From the NCBI GenBank assembly GCA_964200185.2, contig CAXNAD020000358.1:1-21217 (forward strand): a DNA stretch of 21,217 nt, in the 5' to 3' direction. Of the stretch, positions 1 through 7,400 are shown piece after piece; within the stretch, counting starts at the first letter, position 1, and the number at the start of each line of letters is the position of its first letter. The notes under the pieces were generated by a model. That model was not told the origin of the DNA, ran no database searches, and saw only the letters and a list, made by a program, of their open reading frames with translations. Origin of the DNA: Choristocarpus tenellus KU-1152 (Eukaryota > Phaeophyceae). Position numbers and translations under genes: made by a program.

Positions 1-2
1 GG

Positions 3-194
3 GGGGCTAAGGAGGAATCGCATGTGGTATCGACCACAACTCCTCCCCCAACCGAATCTCGAGAGGTGGAAGACATCAGTTCGAGACTGGAAAGGTTGGA
101 AGGCTTCATCAGGAGCTCTCTTTTCGGTGACAGAGAAAATTACCCCTTGAGACTGTCTTCCCTTGTGTTTGTTCTTGCAAATTATTTGATTTGA
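3..194 (+). CDS. C-terminal end of an unrecognised plus-strand protein (5' end outside window)
   Basis: The frame is open from the first bases of the window and stops at TGA 192-194, giving 63 codons. It begins with a Thr/Pro-rich stretch (STTTPPPTES). A short amphipathic, heptad-like helix follows (VEDISSRLERLEGF), and the last residues are hydrophobic (SSLVFVLANYL). No start codon or splice acceptor is needed, because the upstream part would lie beyond the contig edge. Composition and the regular hydrophobic spacing suggest coding, but there is no family match I recognise. It may also be an internal exon whose real end is a donor before the stop. Low confidence. Confidence 0.33.
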   Translation, partial: GAKEESHVVSTTTPPPTESREVEDISSRLERLEGFIRSSLFGDRENYPLRLSSLVFVLANYLI

Positions 195-314
195 ATTTGT
201 CCTCCATCTGTCGTGTATTTTGGTGCATACCCACAGTAGTCAAGTGACAGCTGTGATGTTGTATGCAGACTGTGACTTCAATCAGGGAGAGGTTTTCCGC
301 GTTTTTGTGTGTAT

Positions 315-329
315 GGTTAGGGTTAGGGT
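315..329 (+). repeat. Short interstitial telomere-like run (TTAGGG units)
   Basis: The bases read GGTTAGGGTTAGGGT, two and a half units of the TTAGGG telomere repeat. They sit directly before the first copy of a duplicated segment (332-726). The matching place before the second copy (about 1244) holds a single TTAGGG. The run is too short to be a telomere, so this is an internal motif, possibly marking an old recombination point. Confidence 0.5.
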
Positions 330-331
330 AA

Positions 332-726
332 GTGTCTGCGCAGCAAGGGAGAGTGTTCGTAGACAGTGCTGCTGATACACTATAGACACCACAGGTGGAT
401 TATGTGATAGGGTAGAGAGCCAGTGACAGATATATTGTATGTACTGACTCATAGTGTTGATTGGTTATATCATGTTCAAGATACACTTCCTATAGTCAAG
501 ATAAGTAAATAAGTACTTCATAGTAAATTAGTGTGGACGATTACAAACCCCACACTATAGAGTAATGATGGTAGTTAAGGATAGAAGAGTCTCACCCACG
601 AGCTCAGTCAGCGGAATCGAGATCACAAAGGCCCTTGTAATACTAACATTGTTCATCTATATCAAGCTGTTCTTTGTCCTTCATTAAAGCACCATAAAAG
701 CCGCGGGTCCAGTGTGGGATAGTTCA
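332..726. repeat. Duplicated segment, copy A
   Basis: Two blocks of this segment recur in the same order and spacing near 1255-1640. Block 332-399 matches 1255-1322 at about 63 of 68 positions. Block 594-726 matches 1509-1640 with scattered substitutions and a few single-base indels. The middle part (about 400-590) is much more diverged. Read on the minus strand, copy A carries stops and a frame change where copy B is open, so if it ever was coding it is now broken. Confidence 0.75.
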
Positions 727-810
727 ACATTTCAGTGGTATGTCAACTGTTTAGTACAACGTTTCCCAAGGATTCACTTTAAACGTGACACTAGGGATAT
801 TTCCAGGATC

Positions 811-897
811 GTGGGAGACGCATTTTGGTATGGCTAAGGACCCACAGTAGAAAGCACCCCAGGATGTGTTCGTAGAGATTGAGATAGGATAGGTAGG
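811..897. repeat. Diverged repeat unit, first copy
   Basis: This unit begins GTGGGAGACGCA and contains GGCTAAGGAC and GAAAGCACCCC. It recurs, diverged, at 1019-1104 in the same orientation. The two lie between the larger duplicated segments, so the whole 330-1650 region looks like repeated rounds of local duplication. Confidence 0.55.
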
Positions 898-1018
898 AAG
901 TGACAGTCCCATCATATTACTTTGTTCCGAAGATTTGTAGCGGTGATGTACTAGGGAAGTTTCGTTGATTGTAGGAGACACTGGATGTATTGCTGAGGAT
1001 CCTGCCATTTCATGGATT

Positions 1019-1104
1019 GTGGGAGACGCAATGTGACATCGCTAAGGACTTGCAGGAGAAAGTACCCCATAATGTTTTCACTGGAGACTGCAGTAGGACA
1101 GACG
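1019..1104. repeat. Diverged repeat unit, second copy
   Basis: Second copy of the unit at 811-897. It shares GTGGGAGACGCA, a CGCTAAGGAC block and a GAGAAAGTACCCC block, with roughly one in four positions changed elsewhere. There is no coding content that I can support. Confidence 0.55.
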
Positions 1105-1254
1105 TTTAGAATTGATGACTGATTTTTTTTTGCCTACACAGACCCCAATGTCAACATTGATATTAGGGTAGATTTATGGCATTGTTTTTGAGAGAACTAG
1201 CAGAAGTTTGTTTCTTTCCTTAAGTTTCAGAGAAGTAGATTCTTAGGGTGTACA

Positions 1255-1640
1255 GTGTCTGCACAGCAAGGGAGAGTGTTCGCAGATAGTGCTGCTGATA
1301 CACTATAGACACCATTGGTGGAGTAGATTAGGAAAGTTAAACACCAGCAGTGGAGTAATGGAGTAATGGAGGAAACGTAGTGACAGATATATGTTTCGGT
1401 ATATCCTAGTTGAAGTCTGGACATATCATATTTGATGCAGTGATTATATTATTTTCTGATTGTCCGTGTGGACTTTGCAAACCCCTCATGGCAATCAACA
1501 CTGGTCTTACCCACGTTCCCAGTCAGCGGAATCGAGACCACAAGCCCCTTGTAATATAAACTTTGTTCATCTACATCAAGCTGTTCTTTGTCCCTCACTA
1601 AATCACCAAAAAAGCAGCGGGTCCAGTGTGAGATAGTTCA
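1255..1640. repeat. Duplicated segment, copy B
   Basis: Partner of 332-726. On the minus strand this copy has an open run of about 60 codons ending near 1455, with residues such as DKEQLDVDEQ and GLVVSIPLTG. A good splice-donor match (CGTGG|GTAAGA) lies inside it, and copy A keeps a donor-like GTGAGA at the same point. This suggests the duplicated unit once carried part of an exon. Present function is unknown. Confidence 0.7.
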
Positions 1641-1682
1641 GCAGCTCCATTGCGATTTTGTTTCAATGACATTCATACCCCT

Positions 1683-2521
1683 CTATGGTAACATCGGTCT
1701 TGCCAGCGAAGAGGGTCGAAAGAGATAAGGTGACTCGAGGCGTAGCCATGTCATCCTTCTCTTTTTCTGGCTTTGCTTCTCCTTCTCTTCATCATTCTTC
1801 CGTTCCTCGCGTTCCACCGCTTCTGGCATTTCACTTCCTTCCTTCCCTTTGTGCGCACTCATCCTCTTTTAGCCTTCCTTTCCCTTGAAGATCGGAACTT
1901 TGACGTTGTCATCTTACTTATTGGACTAGATACGGATAAACCCTCTTTGTTGTTGTGTTTTTGCATTGACAGGTTTTTTTCTGAACTTCCAACCACATCC
2001 ACCCAAATGTTGATTCCAGAATTATTGCTCCCATTGTTGCTACCTCTATAATTATCTCTGTCCATGTTGTCAACGTCACCATCGTCGCTCATCTCGCTAA
2101 TACTATATGAAACAGGGGAGGCGGGGACCTTAGGCGTACTTTACTTGCTTCTGCTTGCCTAGGAGAGCTTAGTTGTTCCTTTGAATCGAACCCTCACCAT
2201 CGAGAGCATCACATTCCGACTTGGATTGTGCGATTATATTGTCAAATAGGCGTCTATGTCTTTGACCTCCTCCACTCCATCGTCCATATTGTAGCTGCTT
2301 TCCAGAAGGCACTGCCTTCTGGAAGCTGTAACCCTGTCCTTCTTCTTGTCGCATTCAAACAGAATACTTGGTTTCCGTTGTTTAGCCCTTTCCTCAAAGT
2401 CGCTTCTACTTTTGTCCTTGATCTCATCGCTGCTGTTGTTGCCAATTCTTTGATATTGTTTCAGACTTGAAAGGTTGACCATTGCCCTTTGCCTTCTTGA
2501 TATCCCCGAGTGGTATCGCAT
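1683..2521 (-). CDS. Possible gene for a charged, low-complexity protein (fragmentary)
   Basis: Three minus-strand ATG frames follow one another. 2521-2234 (95 residues) is rich in Lys, Arg and Asp. 2092-1859 (77 residues) starts MSDDGDVDNMD, is Asn/Ser-rich, and ends in a basic run. 1862-1683 (59 residues) is Glu/Lys-rich (EREERKNDEEKEKQ). The ATG of the third overlaps the TGA of the second as ATGA. The frames differ, so a single protein needs introns that I could not place with consensus sites, or frameshifts. Strong Lys/Glu bias and mirror-image poly-pyrimidine on the plus strand could be simple compositional bias rather than coding. No family recognised; a nuclear, disordered protein would fit if it is real. 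Confidence 0.28.
2300..2324. repeat. Perfect 25-base palindrome
   Basis: Twelve-base arms TTCCAGAAGGCA and TGCCTTCTGGAA surround a single C. Transcribed RNA would need a few unpaired bases at the tip of the hairpin, while double-stranded DNA offers a two-fold symmetric protein site. It lies inside the charged minus-strand frames. The half-site TTCCAGAA is close to a heat-shock-element or STAT-like inverted pair, but I do not claim a binding protein. Confidence 0.6.
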
Positions 2522-4410
2522 AGCTGATACCTCAACCTGACCTCATCTTTGCTTCCACTTTCGCCCTTCTTGTTGCTGCTGTCGTCGAAATATCTTGAAG
2601 AAGTGTTTCATGTTCTTCATACACTCGTTGAAAAATAAATGAAATGGTATTGATGGATAGATATCAATATATTGTCCCAAGATGTGTTTTGCCTATGAGA
2701 TTTTGTCAGTCACCGTAAAAGTCTCCCTGTTTTGACTCGCACTAGGGTTATACTTGACAGATTGCTGCCATTGGTTTATCCAATTGGGCCTGCAGGAGAA
2801 ACCTCATGGTCACTACCCCCCACTCTGACACTGCACACTTCACTACTTCTCATAAAAAAACTCCTGACCAACTGTTGCGCGGTGACTATTGCCTACATTC
2901 CTGCCTTCCTTCCTTGTGCGTTGGGCTTAGCACCACTACTTGTCGCCCTCTCTTTCCTCCTCGATGTTTCTAACTTAATCTTGGTCCAGCTTTTTTGTGG
3001 TGTGAGTACAAACAGGATATCACACAATCAGAGGTACTTGCCACATGGAAGAGTACCATTGCAAAATGGTCTTTGTCAAAAGAAGTCTGTCATCAAAGGG
3101 ACTTGAACCAGCGAAATTCATGCAGGTAGTGGCCACCTTATCTAGTATATGACAAGGACAGTCCATAATTTACAGGTTGATTGCAGGAAGGAGGAAGTGG
3201 TACTCCAAATATGATATTCGATGCATGGATCATGATCACCTCACCACAAAGACAAATGGTAATGTGAGTGACACAACAGAGGTAGGTAAATATTTCGTAC
3301 AGGTAACACACCTTCTGTGTAAACTCGTCAAGGCTCAAGCGAGGCAACAGGTGTTCTCTTTCAGGCATTGCAAGGTGCCAGAGCAACAGAGGTAAATCAA
3401 TTTATCATGGTCATTTTTTCTTTGGCGTGCCAAGAAAAAAAAGGGTGGATTGCTCCTGTTTTTCTGTGAAGTGCTTGTTACAATATCCACGTGTCATCCA
3501 GGAAAGCAGTACACTGACAGGTACAAGTATGGAGTATGTACAGGTTTTGCTTGTCCAAATAATTGAAACCAGTTTTTTGTTGGACATTTCACCTTTCAAC
3601 AGGTGTCTCTGCATTCAGGACTATTGCATTAGGACATAGTGTCGTTATTTTAAGGTGATTCCACACCATGCACGTTCTTGCCATAAGTGCAAAATGAAGC
3701 TAGTCTCTAGATCTGGACTCCAACCACCAGCAACCTTATACCCTGGTAAAATGACTTAATATGCACCATCTGCTTCTGCCACATTACTGAAGGAAACGAA
3801 GAGTGAGCAACGACCAGGAATTCATTTGACCCCACTGTAACTTAATGTCTAATCTTGAACCCAGCCAATCGGTGGTTCCAATAGGGTTTCAGTTTAGTCT
3901 TCAAGGTAAGATATGAGAGAATAAGAAACTATTCATGGCACATGTGGAATTACTCGTTCATGGAAAATGTGTAACTTCATATACCTCCACTGATTGCCCA
4001 CTTTACAGTCTGCAGAAAGCTGGACATTTCCGAATTAGCCGACAGCCTGCCCCCTAAACGGCCCCTATCAAAACACTGCAGTTACTGTGTGCTCCTCTTC
4101 ATGGCTTACTTCAATTGATCTGTAGTACATGAACAGAGAGATGTATTTCAAGGAGGCACGTTGGAGTAATTTATGAGGCAATACACAATACTCTATTTTG
4201 GAGGGACCTACACACACCAAACAGTAGTCCAAAGAATGTTACATAAAAAGCAAACAGCAGCCTTGGAGCAATACTAGCCATGCTTCAATGTTCCACATAG
4301 TAGTTCTCGCTTGGAAGGCAACTATACAACAAAATATATGACTGAGGATTTAGCAACCACATCCTACGCCCCTTGACACACTTTGTGGGTTGAATAAAAG
4401 AAGGAACATG
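2522..4410. other. Region without a supported gene
   Basis: Several open frames occur on both strands: 2732-3106, 3177-3395 and 3427-3639 plus; 3138-3386 and 3411-3614 minus. All begin at weak or doubtful starts, none shows a domain I recognise, and opposite-strand frames overlap each other. One stretch near 3330-3400 on the minus strand reads plausibly (LLWHLAMPEREHLLPRL) and ends at an AAG|GTGTGT donor, so a small exon is possible. A cluster of six ACAGGT hexamers lies at 3172-3604. This region is downstream of the IF-2 stop codon and would include its 3' untranslated region. I see no clear AATAAA on the minus strand just after 4411. Confidence 0.5.
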
Positions 4411-7400
4411 TCATTCAAGTTTATAATGCGCTTTTAATGACTCCTCAAAACTCTGTGCAAAATGTTTAATTTCCAAAAGTAACTCCTCCACTGTCTCTGC
4501 CACCACCACACCAACTTGCTTGCCATTCCCTTTACCCTGTGGGATGGAAGCACCCTCACTTAGGATGGTCCTCAACGGAGAGGAAGCTACAACCCTCCCC
4601 CACCTGCCAAGCTCTTTCTTTGCTGTGGCGTCTAGCCGCACATTATGTGCAAATACAGCACATTCACAGTCTTTGGCCAAGAGTATATTAGCCGACGTTA
4701 CAGCTCCCACACTGGCATGCACCACCTTAACCACAGTTGCACCATCTGAAGCTCCCCAGTCATGCAAAGCATCCAACACACTGGCAAGAGTATTTGCAGT
4801 ATCTGTTTTCACCACTACCATCGGAATGCTCCCGTTGTATTCCTCAAGCTCATTGTGCACTGCTACCTGAGAGCAGGACTCAGATACAATTGGATAGAAG
4901 GAAGACTCACTGTCCCTTGACAAATTTCCATTTCCCACTTCCCCTTCAATCTCTTCATATTCCTCATCCTCAGTATCATCATCATACCCCAGTGAACCAC
5001 TGATTTCTTCCTCAGCCAAAACTTGTCCTTCTTTTTCCAGCTTGTAATGGTCGATAAATTCTTTCATCATTACTTCCAGCTTTCGAACAAGTACTACCTG
5101 TCCATGTGCATGACAAGTGAACAAATTAGTGTTGCCAATCCACAAACTAAAGTTGACATATTCAATAGGTAGACAGCTGTTCATGGACAATGTACACAAT
5201 CCCTAGAGTCACACTATGTCACACAGTCATTTGTCTGAAGGTTGAAAATGTAGTTAAAATAGTGTAGAGTTATGCAATAGATGATAACCTGCCATTCTTC
5301 TCCCTCAAAACGTGTTGTCCTGAGGCAACTGGGGTGATAATCAGTAAACCATCCAGCTCAACATTTGTAACCTTTTGAGAGGCATCTCTTGCCAGGACTC
5401 GGAATGGTTCACCCAGGGGGGCATCTGCCAGCTTCTCCATGGGAGTAAAGACAACCTGTACTGCCATCCCAGGCCCTACCAACAAGAATACGTGCAACAG
5501 AGGATAAATCGATTGAGATTCGAAAAGAGGATAAGTCTTCATACATCCTAGTAACATAATGGCACCAAATACATCAAATAGGTGAAATATATCTTGGACA
5601 AGAGTAAAGACACTTTTCACTGTGTCACAATATTGTTGAACCTCTCTAGCACATTTCCACAGAAAAAAAATAACCAGAAGAGAATGTTGTGGAACTCCCC
5701 TTCCATTACCCTGCACCTGCTTGCTCAATCCTTTTCCATCCCTCTTGGTTGTAAAGAGATTTTACTGATCCCCACATATAGCCAGAGACAAACCAATCCC
5801 CCGGACAAAGCACTCCCTCTGCAACCAGCAGGAGCTGCATGCATGTTTGGATTCATGGGTGGAGGGAGGGTCACCACATCGAAGTCTCTATGTCATACGA
5901 GCATTGTGTGATGAGCACAATCAGCCCCCTCTAGAACATTCCCCACAATTACATGGGTATTGGTACTACAATTTCAATCTGTCCAGTGCAATAAAACCAT
6001 TAGACTAGTGCAGAAAGGGAGCTTAGGCAATACAGCAGTGGTAAAGGTGCAAGAGACTTCAGAATCATTGCTGTCACAAACATATAGCATGCCTTCCGGT
6101 ACCATCCATCAGATTAGGGCATACCATCATCTTGCCCTGCTTTGGACTGCTGATATATTCCAGCACGGTTGCCATGGCTGCCCTAGGAGGAGCTGGCAAG
6201 GACACAGAAGATTCATGTACATTCTCTCTACCAATCTCATTGTCCCTGTTTCTGAGGTGCAGGGAGCTTTGGCCACCAGTGATGGGATCACTCAGAGCAG
6301 AAGCAATGGCACTCCTTAGCTCTTCCATGCCCTGTCCCATGAGGGCAGACACTGGTACCACTCTGGCATTGTGAGTCGCCTCAAAAGAATGGATTTCCTC
6401 CACCAAGGACTCATAGTGCTGGAGAGGGTCAGAAGTAAAACAGCATGCATGTGAAGGAATGAGTCCAGAAAGTCATCATTTGATTATGTGCAGTATGTCA
6501 CAACTCTTTGGTGGAAAACAGACATTACCCAAAGTTCTACATAGAGAGTAAAGCAACATACGTACACATTACGAATGGACATGCCTTTCGGGCCTCCTCT
6601 CCCTCAGGTAGTAGGTCCATCTTGTTGACAGCTACCACTGTGGGAAGGCCAAGCTCTTCAGCACACCCCATGCTCTCCTTCGTCTGCAGGCACACCCCTT
6701 CAACAGCTGGAATGGAGATCAACACAGGATATGAGCATAAGTATTTATTTTGTGTGCTACATTGTAGAATGAGGGTCATCACATTGTTCAACATTAGTTG
6801 ATATTTCTGCAACAGGACCTCAAAGAAAAACATCCGCCATATTTCCCCTCCAATGAAAGACATGGTACCTTGTGCAGTCCTTGCACAATCCGGGCCCTCC
6901 AACATAGGAGCTTCCAACCTGTTTACTTAAAAGTCCAATACATTGAAATTGACAACCTCTTCAAAGATACTTGTTTCGTCGTATGTACAGGTCCAGATCC
7001 AATGCTTGAACAACAGTGTGGGTCTAAGGCCCAGCATTGATTTCTAGGCGAGTCACAGGTACAGGCTGAATTGCATGGGGTCTAGACGTATGTCTATACA
7101 TTTCCAGTTCCAGGTCTGCTGACCAGAGCGTTCACAGTGGAAAAAAATAACAAAACTATTAAAGATATAAGGAAACGTATCAAGTGGAAATCAAACCTGG
7201 GACAACTTACACCAAAAACCACATTCCACTCTAATGCCAGGTTGTACAGGACTATATGTACCGCTTTGCAAGGACTCTAGATCTGATGCGACATATTATG
7301 TCTTAAGCCTACGTCTAACTTTACTGGCATTTGACAGATTCAGGCCTTAGACCATACTGTAGATCCCTGGTCTGGGTTTGACACCAGAGTGTGAATCATT

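Noticed and set aside
1773-2051. Leu/Phe-rich plus-strand frames
   Set aside because: Shadows of the charged minus-strand sequence: poly-pyrimidine composition gives Leu/Phe/Ser in every frame.
2732-3106. 124-codon hydrophobic plus-strand frame, possible membrane protein
   Set aside because: It has no early ATG. Its hydrophobicity mirrors the Lys/Glu-rich minus strand, a common shadow effect, and no regular membrane pattern is seen.
3090-3170. tRNA-like stretch on the minus strand, with a good B-box (GGTTCAAGTCC), an A-box-like TAGATAAGGTGG and a six-base acceptor-like pairing
   Set aside because: The gap between A- and B-box is about ten bases too short, the T-arm does not pair, and no clear anticodon arm forms. 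At most a decayed tRNA-derived repeat.
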